Source of the DNA: Krumholzibacterium sp965370495
GTDB taxonomy: Bacteria > Krumholzibacteriota > Krumholzibacteriia > Krumholzibacteriales > Krumholzibacteriaceae
Direction of reading: 5' to 3'
Assembly: GCA_965370495.1 (NCBI GenBank)
Contig: CBDUUV010000022.1
Span: 1 to 27,828, forward strand
DNA length: 27,828 nt
The notes beneath the pieces are model-generated. The model did not search any database. It saw only the letters and a list, made by a program, of their open reading frames with translations, and had not been told where the DNA came from. Position numbers and translations under genes: made by a program. Below are positions 7,148 to 14,948 of this stretch, in pieces. The number at the start of each line of letters is the position of its first letter. The stretch's first letter is position 1.

Positions 7148-7717
7148 TCATCCGAATCTTCCATTGAATTCCTGCTGGGCCATACCGATCCCTTCCCGGA
7201 TGATCATTTCGGCTGCTTCTACCGCAGTTTTGATCATTCCAGTTACGGCAGGTTTTTCATCTTCAAGAAAATTTTCGAGGACGAAATCGCTCCATTCTTC
7301 ACCAGGCGAAACTGGCCCGACTCCCATTCTCAGCCTTGCATAATTGCCGGTTGCAAGATACTCACTTATCGATTCAAGACCCCTGTGCCCCCCACTGCCA
7401 CCACTCCGCCTGATCCTGATCTGTCCGAGAGACAGGTTGATGTCATCACAGATAACAAGAAGCGAGTCGTTTGACACAAGCCCGAACAACGATAACGCTT
7501 CTGACGACAGGTTCATGAAAGTTTGTGGCTTGATCAGAACAACCCTGCGCCCCCAACGGTTCCACTCCGCAACCAGCGCCTTGCCATACTTTTTCTTCCA
7601 ACCAAGCCCATGCCGTTCAGCAAGAAGATCCAGCGTATCAAATCCCAGATTATGCCTGGTATGGGAATACGTCGTGCCTGGATTGCCAAGCCCGCAGAGA
7701 AATGATATTTCCGACAT
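7148..7717 (-). CDS. pth: Peptidyl-tRNA hydrolase
   Basis: The enzyme releases peptides from peptidyl-tRNAs that drop off the ribosome. Its 189 residues contain the family landmarks CGLGNPG (Asn12), the catalytic histidine His22 in TRHNLGF, KPQTFMNLSS (Asn69), CDDINL (Asp92) and the GSGGHRGLESI loop. These correspond to Asn10, His20, Asn68 and Asp93 of the E. coli enzyme. It starts 6 bp after the rplY stop and has only a weak Shine-Dalgarno, so it is probably translated by coupling. The order prs-rplY-pth is widely conserved. Confidence 0.97.
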   Translation of the reverse strand: MSEISFLCGLGNPGTTYSHTRHNLGFDTLDLLAERHGLGWKKKYGKALVAEWNRWGRRVVLIKPQTFMNLSSEALSLFGLVSNDSLLVICDDINLSLGQIRIRRSGGSGGHRGLESISEYLATGNYARLRMGVGPVSPGEEWSDFVLENFLEDEKPAVTGMIKTAVEAAEMIIREGIGMAQQEFNGRFG

Positions 7718-7723
7718 ATCAGT

Positions 7724-8398
7724 CTAGGCGTCCTCTTCAGTTTCAGCAACTTCGGAAGCCTCGGTTTCCTCTTCGCCTTCAGCAGCTTCAACATCCTCTT
7801 CGGCTGCTTCTGCCTCAATATCTTCCAGCTTCTTCGGTATGGAAACGTGACCGACCAATATCTCCGCATCATCAAAGATATCGAAATCCTTGTATTTTTC
7901 TATTATATCCGATACATGGATCGAATCACCGATCATAAGTTCTGTTACATCGAGCTTGAGTGATTCAGGCATAGTAGCCGCAGTGGTTATAATCCTGATC
8001 GTACGGACACCATAATCGAGGACACCACCGAACTCTCTGACACCCTTGGCAACACCTGTCAAATCTACCGGCACCGCAACCTTGATCTTTTCGTCTGGTG
8101 CTATCCTCTGCAGGTCAACATGCAGAACCTTGCCGCTCACAGGATGATGCTGAACTTCCTTTACAATCGTCAGCACGCTCCCCGAATCCATTCCTTCAAT
8201 ATCAACAGTCATGATCAGATGCTCGGTTGTCGCATGGTGAAGTATCGTCCAGAAGTCGTGTTCCGGTATGATCAGGGAAACAGGTTCTTCCTTGTGACCA
8301 TACAGGATCCCCGGAATTCCACCTTCGGCCCTGGAGTGCTTTGCTAATTTCTTTCCAGATCCTTCTCTGACGCGGACATTCAATTTGATTTCTTTCAT
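7724..8398 (-). CDS. rplY: 50S ribosomal protein bL25 (TL5/Ctc type)
   Basis: The 224-residue protein is the long, two-domain L25 form known as TL5 or Ctc. The N-terminal domain binds 5S rRNA and shows REGSGKKLAKHSRAEGGIPGILYG-like sequence followed by HHATTEHLIMTVDIEG. The C-terminal beta domain follows from about residue 95. The last 35 residues are a very acidic Glu/Ala tail, usual for this family in many phyla. GGAGGAAAT precedes the ATG. It lies 12 bp after prs. Confidence 0.94.
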   Translation of the reverse strand: MKEIKLNVRVREGSGKKLAKHSRAEGGIPGILYGHKEEPVSLIIPEHDFWTILHHATTEHLIMTVDIEGMDSGSVLTIVKEVQHHPVSGKVLHVDLQRIAPDEKIKVAVPVDLTGVAKGVREFGGVLDYGVRTIRIITTAATMPESLKLDVTELMIGDSIHVSDIIEKYKDFDIFDDAEILVGHVSIPKKLEDIEAEAAEEDVEAAEGEEETEASEVAETEEDA

Positions 8399-8410
8399 AT
8401 TTCCTCCATA

Positions 8411-9346
8411 TCAGATAAATAACATGCTTATCGATTCCTCGTTATGAATCCTCATGATGGCCTCGCCGAGAAGCTGTGATACATCGAGGACCCTGATCTT
8501 TCCGCATTTTTTATGATCATTCACCGGAATCGAATTTGAAACAACTACCTCCTCTATACAGGACTTTTCCAACCTCTCGATCGCATTTCCGGAAAAGACC
8601 GGATGCGTCGCCGCGGCGATTATCTTGCCAGCACCCGCCTGCTTCAGAGCCTCGGCAGCTTTCACTATCGTCCCTGCAGTGCTTATTATATCATCCAGAA
8701 TAATAATATCACTGCCGGCAACCTCACCTATAATATTCATGACTTCCGAAGAATCAGCCTTCGTCCTGCGTTTGTCCACAATCGCAAGGTTGGCGTCAAG
8801 ACGCTTCGCGAACGCCCTTCCCATCTTTATCCCCCCCACATCCGGGGATACGATAGTGAGGTTGTTAAAATTTTTCTCCCTAATATATTCAAGAAGAACA
8901 GGAGACGCAAAAAGATTATCGACCTGAACATCAAAAAATCCCTGGATCTGTGCCGCGTGGAGTTCAAGAGCAAGAACCCTGTTTGTTCCAGCCGTCTCTA
9001 TGAGATTGGCAATCAGCTTGGCCGTAATCGGTACGCGCGGCTGGTCTTTACGGTCCTGCCTGGCATACCCGTAATAGGGGATTACAGTTGTGATCCGGCT
9101 TGCCGAGGCCCTGTAACAGGCATCGACCAGGATAAGAAGTTCCAGCAGATTTTCAGCAGGGGGAGGAGTCGGCTGAACGATAAATACATCCTTGCCCCTG
9201 ATATTCTCATTGATATTGACCTTGATTTCTCCATCAGAGAATCTACCGATCTCAACATCACAAAGATCTGTCCCGACGTATTTCGCGATCTTTCTGGCCA
9301 ATTCAAGGTGAGCATTACCTGAAATAAGGGTTATCAAATCTGTCAT
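8411..9346 (-). CDS. prs: Ribose-phosphate pyrophosphokinase (PRPP synthetase)
   Basis: The enzyme makes PRPP from ribose-5-phosphate and ATP, feeding purine, pyrimidine, NAD, His and Trp synthesis. The 311 residues carry FSDGEIKVNINENIRGKDVF, the ATP loop YYGYARQDRKD, the ELHAAQIQGFFDVQVDNL region, the flexible-loop KRRTKADSS and the PRPP-binding DDIISTAGT. The usual DLHA is ELHA here. I start at the ATG at 9346, preceded by GGAGGAA; a longer frame to 9388 would run through a terminator hairpin. A T9 terminator-like element ends 16 nt before the start, so expression may be controlled by readthrough. Confidence 0.96.
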   Translation of the reverse strand: MTDLITLISGNAHLELARKIAKYVGTDLCDVEIGRFSDGEIKVNINENIRGKDVFIVQPTPPPAENLLELLILVDACYRASASRITTVIPYYGYARQDRKDQPRVPITAKLIANLIETAGTNRVLALELHAAQIQGFFDVQVDNLFASPVLLEYIREKNFNNLTIVSPDVGGIKMGRAFAKRLDANLAIVDKRRTKADSSEVMNIIGEVAGSDIIILDDIISTAGTIVKAAEALKQAGAGKIIAAATHPVFSGNAIERLEKSCIEEVVVSNSIPVNDHKKCGKIRVLDVSQLLGEAIMRIHNEESISMLFI

Positions 9347-9362
9347 ATCACAATTTCCTCCG

Positions 9363-9390
9363 AAAAAAAAATGACCAATGCAGGCCACCG
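9363..9390 (-). terminator. Intrinsic terminator between tRNA-Gln and prs, possibly an attenuator
   Basis: On the minus strand TGGCC, a six-base loop TGCATT and GGTCA form a short stem that can be extended with G-T pairs, followed by nine consecutive T residues (9363-9371). It ends 16 nt before the prs start codon. There is no room for a separate promoter between them, so any termination here would reduce prs expression. Confidence 0.6.
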
Positions 9391-9399
9391 ATCTTCATT

Positions 9400-9473
9400 T
9401 GGCTGGGGCGGGAGGATTCGAACCTCCGGTGCAGGAACCAAAATCCTGTGTCTTGCCACTTGACGACGCCCCA
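9400..9473 (-). tRNA. tRNA-Gln, anticodon TTG
   Basis: The 74-nt gene includes an encoded CCA end. The acceptor stem is TGGGGCG with CGCCCCA, giving the U1-A72 first pair typical of glutamine tRNAs. The anticodon stem CAGGA/TCCTG encloses the loop TTTTGGT, so the anticodon is TTG, reading CAA. The T arm CGGAG-GTTCGAAT-CCTCCCG is standard. It sits between spoVG and prs and is probably cotranscribed with them. Confidence 0.96.
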
Positions 9474-9499
9474 AAACTCCGCACTATATTCTTCAAAAT

Positions 9500-9793
9500 C
9501 TATTGGTCGAGGACCTCCAGTCCAGCCTCAGCCTGAACTCTATCAACTTCCCGTTCGTACGCTTCAACAATCTGAGCCTCCATCCAGTCTCTCGTCTGAT
9601 TGTTTATAGGATGAGCAACATCCTGATACGTTCCATCAGGACGTTTCCGGCTCGGCATGGCGACAAACACTCCTTTTGCCCCTTCAATGATCTTGAGGCC
9701 CCTGATCACAAAGCAGTTATCCAGGGTAATACTGGCAAAGGCTTTCAATTTATTGTCGTCACGCAATGATACCCTTATCTCAGTGATATCCAT
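9500..9793 (-). CDS. spoVG: SpoVG family RNA/DNA-binding regulator
   Basis: The 97-residue protein matches SpoVG throughout: MDITEIRVSL at the start, LKAFASITLDNCFVIRGLKI, GVFVAMPSRKRPDGTYQDVAHPI-like sequence, and a C-terminal helical tail. SpoVG was named from Bacillus sporulation but is widespread in non-sporulating bacteria, where it binds nucleic acids and affects gene expression. A G-rich Shine-Dalgarno lies before the ATG. Its place between ispE and prs matches the Bacillus order. Confidence 0.95.
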   Translation of the reverse strand: MDITEIRVSLRDDNKLKAFASITLDNCFVIRGLKIIEGAKGVFVAMPSRKRPDGTYQDVAHPINNQTRDWMEAQIVEAYEREVDRVQAEAGLEVLDQ

Positions 9794-9815
9794 GTGGCCC
9801 CCCTGAACTTCTTTT

Positions 9816-10706
9816 CTACTTCCACTGGAATAACCCTAATGTCTGATCCACCGGTCGTGTGATCTTGGCAAAAAAACCTTTTTTCAGCAAAAGATCCTTC
9901 ACCTCTCCAGCTCTATCCTCCCTGCCGAACAACCCGAAGCACGCAGACCCACTCCCACTCATAGAACTCAGGATCGCTCCCTCATGCCTCAGAATCTCCA
10001 GCACTTCTCCGATTTCCGGATATCGTGGTTTGACAAGGTCTTCAAAACTGTTAAAAGTCTCGAACCTCGCACTCCGAAAATTCCTCAATCCCTCCAGTAG
10101 CCAATTCAGTTTAGCTTTCCCTTCTTTTTTTGTCAACATTATTTTAAGATTTTCATAAGCCCATAAAGTAGAGATCGATACATCCGGTTTTACGATAACG
10201 ATCCAGCCCCCTGACAATCCGGGAACTCCTTCCAGGATCTCACCCCGCCCCCTGCCTACAGCCGGTTTCCCATAAATAAAAAACGGCACATCGGAACCTA
10301 TACTGAGGCCAATCTCCATAAGATCACTTGTATCAAACCCGAAACCAAAGAGCCTGTTAAGCGCAAAAAGCACAGCGGCGGCGTCGCTACTGCCTCCACC
10401 CATTCCAGCTCCCGCGGGTATGTCTTTTTGGACTTCTATCCTGACACCGCCACTGTATCCCGCCCTGAGAAATATCGCTTCGGCCGCTTTCCAGCACAGA
10501 TTGGTCTCGTTCCATGCTATTTCCGGATCATTCCCGGTCAACTCGATGCCGTTTGTCCCCCTGGCGAATCTCAAGATATCGTACAGAGACACAGGCTGAA
10601 AAAAGGTCACAATATCATGGTACCCATCCGGCCTTTTGCCTGTTACTTCGAGATATAGATTAATCTTTGCCGCACAACGCACTGAAACTCTATCTTCAGC
10701 CAGCAT
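9816..10706 (-). CDS. ispE: 4-diphosphocytidyl-2-C-methyl-D-erythritol kinase
   Basis: This GHMP kinase catalyses the ATP-dependent step of the non-mevalonate isoprenoid pathway. The 296 residues show the N-terminal CAAKINLYLEVTGKRPDGYH, the ATP-binding PAGAGMGGGSSDAAAVL at about residues 92-108, GSDVPFF and the C-terminal MSGSGSACFGLF. GGGAGG lies 7 nt before the ATG at 10706. A 7-bp complement to the bases holding this Shine-Dalgarno occurs at 10759-10765, so start accessibility may depend on RNA folding. It follows the DUF362 gene by 62 bp. Confidence 0.95.
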   Translation of the reverse strand: MLAEDRVSVRCAAKINLYLEVTGKRPDGYHDIVTFFQPVSLYDILRFARGTNGIELTGNDPEIAWNETNLCWKAAEAIFLRAGYSGGVRIEVQKDIPAGAGMGGGSSDAAAVLFALNRLFGFGFDTSDLMEIGLSIGSDVPFFIYGKPAVGRGRGEILEGVPGLSGGWIVIVKPDVSISTLWAYENLKIMLTKKEGKAKLNWLLEGLRNFRSARFETFNSFEDLVKPRYPEIGEVLEILRHEGAILSSMSGSGSACFGLFGREDRAGEVKDLLLKKGFFAKITRPVDQTLGLFQWK

Positions 10707-10715
10707 GCGTGAACC

Positions 10716-10765
10716 TCCCGGTCATCACACCGATTGTGCTGCCAGTGGAACTGCCTGTACCGGGA
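10716..10765 (-). promoter_or_regulatory. Long-range pairing that could mask the ispE ribosome site
   Basis: In the transcript TCCCGGT just after the DUF362 stop (10759-10765) is fully complementary to ACCGGGA (10716-10722), which contains most of the ispE Shine-Dalgarno. The 36-nt intervening segment can itself pair through GCAG/CTGGC-like bases. It is a candidate translational control structure. Confidence 0.3.
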
Positions 10766-10768
10766 AAA

Positions 10769-11845
10769 TCAGCGATAAGTCTCCCAGAGATCCCCCCATT
10801 TGGTATTTTTAAACTGTCTTATCCTGTTTCGGCCTACGGTAGGATACCACAACAAGTCGTGGTATATATTGCTTGCCAGCGGCGCCCAGACTACCAGCGG
10901 GGAATGCAACGCGATCTTTTCCAGAAACTGCAGTTTTCCCTTTCTGAGCATCTGATCGCCCCAGATCACTAAACTCTTCTTCGTCCTGAAATGGAAATTG
11001 AGTTCACCAATATCCTCACCGGCAATATCGAGTTTTTCCACCCGGCCCTCACCCAGACCTCTTTCTGTCGCCCAGCGAATGTAATCGATCGACATCGGAT
11101 CGAATCCCATTATCTTCGCAGCTACAGCATCGATAGCGACCGAATCCGCACTGGCCAGTATCAGGTTTCCTTCATGGAGATCCATCGTCCTCGGCCCGGC
11201 CCCATCACCACACACGGTCCCATCCATAACGGCAAAAATGTTGGGGTGAAGTTCCTGCTGCATCGTCAGCAGATCGACCAGGACTTCATGCATGTACTTG
11301 TGCGCGTAATGCCTGACTTCCTTGAGAAGCCCGCCGAATGAATTCTTTATAGCCCCGGTCGTGGTAGAGTGTCCATGAGTCTTGACGGTTGGCAGGTGGA
11401 TGATATCCTTCCCCTCGAACATCTTCGGTATAACGATCCCTTCAGGGAAGATCTCACCCAGTTTCATCAAATCGGATTTAAAATTGAATGTGTTCCACTC
11501 GACCTCAGTCAGAGGTATGAAAGGAAGCCCGTATCTTTCGATAATCGGCATCCAAAGATTATTGACAGCCCCCTTGCGCGGATTTGTTACCACGGTCTTG
11601 TTCTCGATCGGAAGGAGCTGATCCTTGCTGTACCCTCTCTGCAGCAAATCGCTTATTACACCATCCACTTGCCAGGGCTGACTTGAGCAGGCCGGATAGT
11701 ATTTCGTCCAGGAAAGATTGAGTTTCAGAAGAAGATCTCTTTCGGCAGTAAGGAATTTTCCCGCGTCTGCCATCTCCATAACATGATGATAATCATTTAT
11801 GATTGTTTCAGGAGTCGTTAGTAAAACCGCAACTTTCGATGTCAT
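10769..11845 (-). CDS. DUF362 domain protein
   Basis: The 358-residue protein matches the DUF362 family, recognised by HLPTVKTHGHSTTTGAIKNSFG, then VMDGTVCGDGAGPR and LILASADSVAIDAVAAKIMGFD. DUF362 members are often fused to 4Fe-4S ferredoxin domains, but no CxxCxxC cluster motif is present here. The function of the family is not established. I start at ATG 11845 because GGAGG is 8 nt upstream; an ATG five codons earlier lacks that spacing. The gene sits in the envelope block between a UbiA-type enzyme and ispE. Confidence 0.85.
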   Translation of the reverse strand: MTSKVAVLLTTPETIINDYHHVMEMADAGKFLTAERDLLLKLNLSWTKYYPACSSQPWQVDGVISDLLQRGYSKDQLLPIENKTVVTNPRKGAVNNLWMPIIERYGLPFIPLTEVEWNTFNFKSDLMKLGEIFPEGIVIPKMFEGKDIIHLPTVKTHGHSTTTGAIKNSFGGLLKEVRHYAHKYMHEVLVDLLTMQQELHPNIFAVMDGTVCGDGAGPRTMDLHEGNLILASADSVAIDAVAAKIMGFDPMSIDYIRWATERGLGEGRVEKLDIAGEDIGELNFHFRTKKSLVIWGDQMLRKGKLQFLEKIALHSPLVVWAPLASNIYHDLLWYPTVGRNRIRQFKNTKWGDLWETYR

Positions 11846-11894
11846 TCTGTCAACCTCCACTGGATGCCCCGGAAAACCACTCGCCTGTAATGGT

Positions 11895-12785
11895 TCAAGC
11901 CCTTGTTATTATAAATATTGTTGCAACAAACCAGAGAAACACGTCTATTATTATTGCCTTCTCGGTCAGCAGGACACCTGACGGGTCTCCTCCTTCGTTC
12001 CTGCTGTATACCAGAAACAGGTACCGCATTATTCCGAAAATCACGAACGGGATCGTATATACGAGGTCATGTGTACCGAATTTCTCAACGGTCGAGGGCC
12101 AGACTGTATAGATGGAATATGAGATCACTGCGGCTGTCGCCGATAGCCCTACAAGCTGATCAAGAAGTTGTTCCGAGTACTCTTTCAATGATTGTCTGTG
12201 CTCTTCCGCGCTCTCAAGATTGGAAAACTCGTTGCGACGCTTACATATCGCAAGGAAAAGGGACAGAAACAACGTGCATATCCACAACCACGGAGAGAAT
12301 TCCACGTCCGGAACGATCGTATGCAGAACTACCACTCCAGCCCCTGCCCTTATCAGGAAACTGAAACTTATCGCTATGACATCGAGAATTACAACGTGCC
12401 TCAGGAAGGTCGAATATGCCACGTTTACAATAAAAAACGCCAGAGTCAGAAAAAAGAATTCCTTACCCAGCACCCAGGAGAGCGGAACGAAAACTGCCGG
12501 AAGGCCTGCACCGAATATGCCCGCGGTGGTTGCATCCAGGGCTCCGGATGCGATCGGCCTCAATTTTTTCGAAGGATGTCCCTGATCCCTGACCCTGTCG
12601 AACAAGTCATTTATTATGTAAATCGCGCCTGACAAAACACAGAAAAATAGAAAACCAAGAAAACTTTTCCATACGAGAGACGGTTCCAGAAACCTTTTCG
12701 AAAAAACGACACCGGCAAAAAGGACGAGATTCTTCGTCCACTGTTTGGGCCGCATCGAAACGAGGATATACCATATCTTATCCAT
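11895..12785 (-). CDS. UbiA-family prenyltransferase, decaprenyl-phosphate phosphoribosyltransferase-like
   Basis: The 296-residue integral membrane protein has about eight hydrophobic segments. It opens with MRPKQWTKNLVLFAGVVFSK and carries the aspartate-rich motif NDLFDRVRDQGHPSKKLRPIASG at about residues 58-80. That pattern is the signature of the subgroup that includes actinobacterial DPPR synthase, which transfers phosphoribose from PRPP to a polyprenyl phosphate. The second motif region has CKRRNEFSNL. The substrate here is inferred; a different polyprenyl acceptor or donor is possible. Its neighbours gmhA and the export protein suggest a role in surface glycan synthesis. Confidence 0.8.
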   Translation of the reverse strand: MDKIWYILVSMRPKQWTKNLVLFAGVVFSKRFLEPSLVWKSFLGFLFFCVLSGAIYIINDLFDRVRDQGHPSKKLRPIASGALDATTAGIFGAGLPAVFVPLSWVLGKEFFFLTLAFFIVNVAYSTFLRHVVILDVIAISFSFLIRAGAGVVVLHTIVPDVEFSPWLWICTLFLSLFLAICKRRNEFSNLESAEEHRQSLKEYSEQLLDQLVGLSATAAVISYSIYTVWPSTVEKFGTHDLVYTIPFVIFGIMRYLFLVYSRNEGGDPSGVLLTEKAIIIDVFLWFVATIFIITRA

Positions 12786-12803
12786 AACAGCATCCCGTCA
12801 TAC

Positions 12804-12849
12804 ACACCTGCCGGGTGTCAATTCTGGTGTCCATTACATCGAAAACACC
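12804..12849 (-). promoter_or_regulatory. Competing GGTGT/ACACC hairpins between gmhA and the UbiA gene
   Basis: In the transcript the order is GGTGT, ACACC, ACACC, GGTGT (12845-12849, 12826-12830, 12814-12818, 12804-12808). The first pair and the last pair can form two hairpins, while the outer and inner copies could pair alternatively. There is no T-run, so this is not a simple terminator. Confidence 0.3.
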
Positions 12850-12851
12850 AA

Positions 12852-13442
12852 TTACTCCCTGTTAGCCAGCATCTCTTCAACAATACCGCACAGGATATGC
12901 CCTGCGATCATATGCACTTCCTGGATACGGGCAAAATCATCATGCGGAACCTTGAAAACTCTATCGGCCAGATCCGCCAACAGCCCACCGTTTCCACCTG
13001 TAAAGGCCAGCGAAATCATGCCAAGTTCACTGGCCATCTCGACTGCCTTAATAACGTTGGGAGAATTGCCGCTTGTTGAAAGCACGAGGAGGACATCTCC
13101 ATCACTGCCTATACTCTCGAGCTGCCGGGAAAACACTTCATCATAGGAATAATCATTTGCCAGCGCAGTAACCACGGAAGAGTTGACTGTCAAAGCAAAC
13201 GATTTGTACCCCTTGATCTTTTTGCGCCTGAACCTGCCTACCAGTTCTCCCGCGATATGCATGGCATCGGCGGCACTGCCGCCGTTGCCTGCTGTAAATA
13301 CTACTTTTCCCTTGCTGATAGCCCCGGACATGATCCGAGCCATGCTTACTATCGTTTCCTTTTCTTCACCCGGAAAATCTTCCAGTATTTGTCTGAGACT
13401 GTCCAGTTCCGAGATCACCTGTTTCAGATGACTGTCATTCAT
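12852..13442 (-). CDS. gmhA: Sedoheptulose-7-phosphate isomerase
   Basis: GmhA converts sedoheptulose-7-phosphate to D-glycero-D-manno-heptose-7-phosphate, the first step towards ADP- or GDP-heptose for lipopolysaccharide cores, S-layer glycans or capsules. The 196-residue SIS-domain protein has AGNGGSAADAMHIAGELVGRF, LVLSTSGNSPNVIKA and the C-terminal HMIAGHILCGIVE, all family signatures. It lies 14 bp after the polysaccharide export gene, which supports a role in surface glycan. No kinase or nucleotidyltransferase for the heptose is in the window. Confidence 0.94.
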   Translation of the reverse strand: MNDSHLKQVISELDSLRQILEDFPGEEKETIVSMARIMSGAISKGKVVFTAGNGGSAADAMHIAGELVGRFRRKKIKGYKSFALTVNSSVVTALANDYSYDEVFSRQLESIGSDGDVLLVLSTSGNSPNVIKAVEMASELGMISLAFTGGNGGLLADLADRVFKVPHDDFARIQEVHMIAGHILCGIVEEMLANRE

Positions 13443-13456
13443 ATTTATCTACCATC

Positions 13457-14938
13457 TTAACCACCAGTCAGTATGATCACCGATATGACTACTGTTCCTA
13501 CACTGACTAACAGTTTGAAGAATCCACCGAATATATTCGTCTTGGATCTTTTGACTATAATTACATCACCCCTGTTCGGATGCGTATTCCTGTCACCCTT
13601 TCTCGAACGGCCATCCACGGAAAAGATAACCACACGGTTAATGCTGCCATCTTCAGTCGGTCCACCGGCCAGGCCGACATACTGGGCAACCGTCCAGTCC
13701 CCCTCGTAATTGAATCTGCCCGGCAACTGTACCTGTCCACCTACAGCCACTGTCGTACTTATCCGGGGAATGTGAAGCATATCACCGTCCTTCAGTTCCA
13801 TCTCGCGCTGAGATGTCGAGGAGATGTAATCCCCCAAGTCGAGCCTTATAATCTCACCGTCAGCTCTTTCGATGGAAGCTGCGCCCAGAGCCGCGTAGGG
13901 ATCGAAGCTTCCGATCCTGCCAAGCAATTCCGTTAACTCCTCCCCATCAGTTATGTAATAACGCCCCGTTTTCGACGTAGCTCCAAAAACATAGACGCGG
14001 CTACTGCCCGTCATTCCGTCCATCACATTGATTTCATCCCGGTCACGGAGCAGCGTCTTTTCGAAATCGGACTCCGAAACAGCTATGGTCGAAACCGTCC
14101 CGTCATCCATCACCCTGCTCAAAAGTAGTGTATCCCTCAAAGCTTCACTGGAAAAACCGCCTGCCAGATCTATAAGATCGGCAACCGTCTCTCCGTGAAT
14201 CACTTCATACACCATGGCCTTTTTAACACTACCGCGAATAATCGCATGTTCACCCGCAACCGGCACATGTATCCTGTCACCATTCGACAGGAACGGATTA
14301 GCCGAAAAATCACCTTTCAAAACAAATCTGAGGATATCAACCTTTATTACCTTGCCATCTCTTTCGAGAAGAACCTGCCTGTTCGTTCCTGAAGATTCGA
14401 TGCTTCCCACAGCATCTATGGCATCTGAAACCCTCTGCACTGCAGAAACTTCGACCGCTCCCGGCCTGGCTACTTCCCCTGTCACAAATACACGGAACGC
14501 CCTTGGTTGATAGAGATAACAGAACACCCTGATATTGCGAAAATACTTTTCTACTTCTTTTGACAACTCTGAGCGAAACTCGGTTAGCGTCAGGCCATCT
14601 GCTTTTATTTCACCCATCCCTGGAATAAATACAAACCCCTCCGGAAGGACCGCTATCTGGAACGTTCTCGGTTCCGGCCCTACAAGACTGACCATGAGCT
14701 TATCGTTAGGACCCAGGATATACTCATCAGGATCTACCGCTTTTTCAAGCAATAAAAGATCCTGGTCGGAATAAAACGATTGATGTATTGTACCATACCC
14801 TGTATCCACTTCATAATTCGTGCTTCCGGAAACCTGTCCGATCAGCTTCTTCTCATCTACCCGGGCTTCAACATCCATTACCGCCAGGGCCAGGATCAGG
14901 ATCAGCAGCAGAACAACATATCTTTTTGAATCATACAT
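13457..14938 (-). CDS. Polysaccharide export protein (Wza family, SLBB repeats)
   Basis: The 493-residue protein has an N-terminal hydrophobic signal or anchor (residues 7-22) without a lipobox Cys, unlike Wza. The polysaccharide export domain follows at about residues 68-155 with ILGPNDKLMVSLVG, and then about four SLBB beta-grasp repeats, each marked by a GEVARPGAVEV- or GGQVQLPGRFNYEG-like start. A C-terminal hydrophobic helix from about residue 470 may span a membrane. It would form or gate an outer-membrane channel for capsule or exopolysaccharide. AAGGAA precedes the ATG, 10 bp after alaS. Confidence 0.88.
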   Translation of the reverse strand: MYDSKRYVVLLLILILALAVMDVEARVDEKKLIGQVSGSTNYEVDTGYGTIHQSFYSDQDLLLLEKAVDPDEYILGPNDKLMVSLVGPEPRTFQIAVLPEGFVFIPGMGEIKADGLTLTEFRSELSKEVEKYFRNIRVFCYLYQPRAFRVFVTGEVARPGAVEVSAVQRVSDAIDAVGSIESSGTNRQVLLERDGKVIKVDILRFVLKGDFSANPFLSNGDRIHVPVAGEHAIIRGSVKKAMVYEVIHGETVADLIDLAGGFSSEALRDTLLLSRVMDDGTVSTIAVSESDFEKTLLRDRDEINVMDGMTGSSRVYVFGATSKTGRYYITDGEELTELLGRIGSFDPYAALGAASIERADGEIIRLDLGDYISSTSQREMELKDGDMLHIPRISTTVAVGGQVQLPGRFNYEGDWTVAQYVGLAGGPTEDGSINRVVIFSVDGRSRKGDRNTHPNRGDVIIVKRSKTNIFGGFFKLLVSVGTVVISVIILTGG

Positions 14939-14948
14939 GATTTTTTCC

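Noticed and set aside
6940..7164. A 74-codon minus-strand frame between pth and rpsF
   Set aside because: It runs through the predicted rpsF promoter, repeats and leader hairpin, overlaps the pth end, and shows no recognisable protein sequence.
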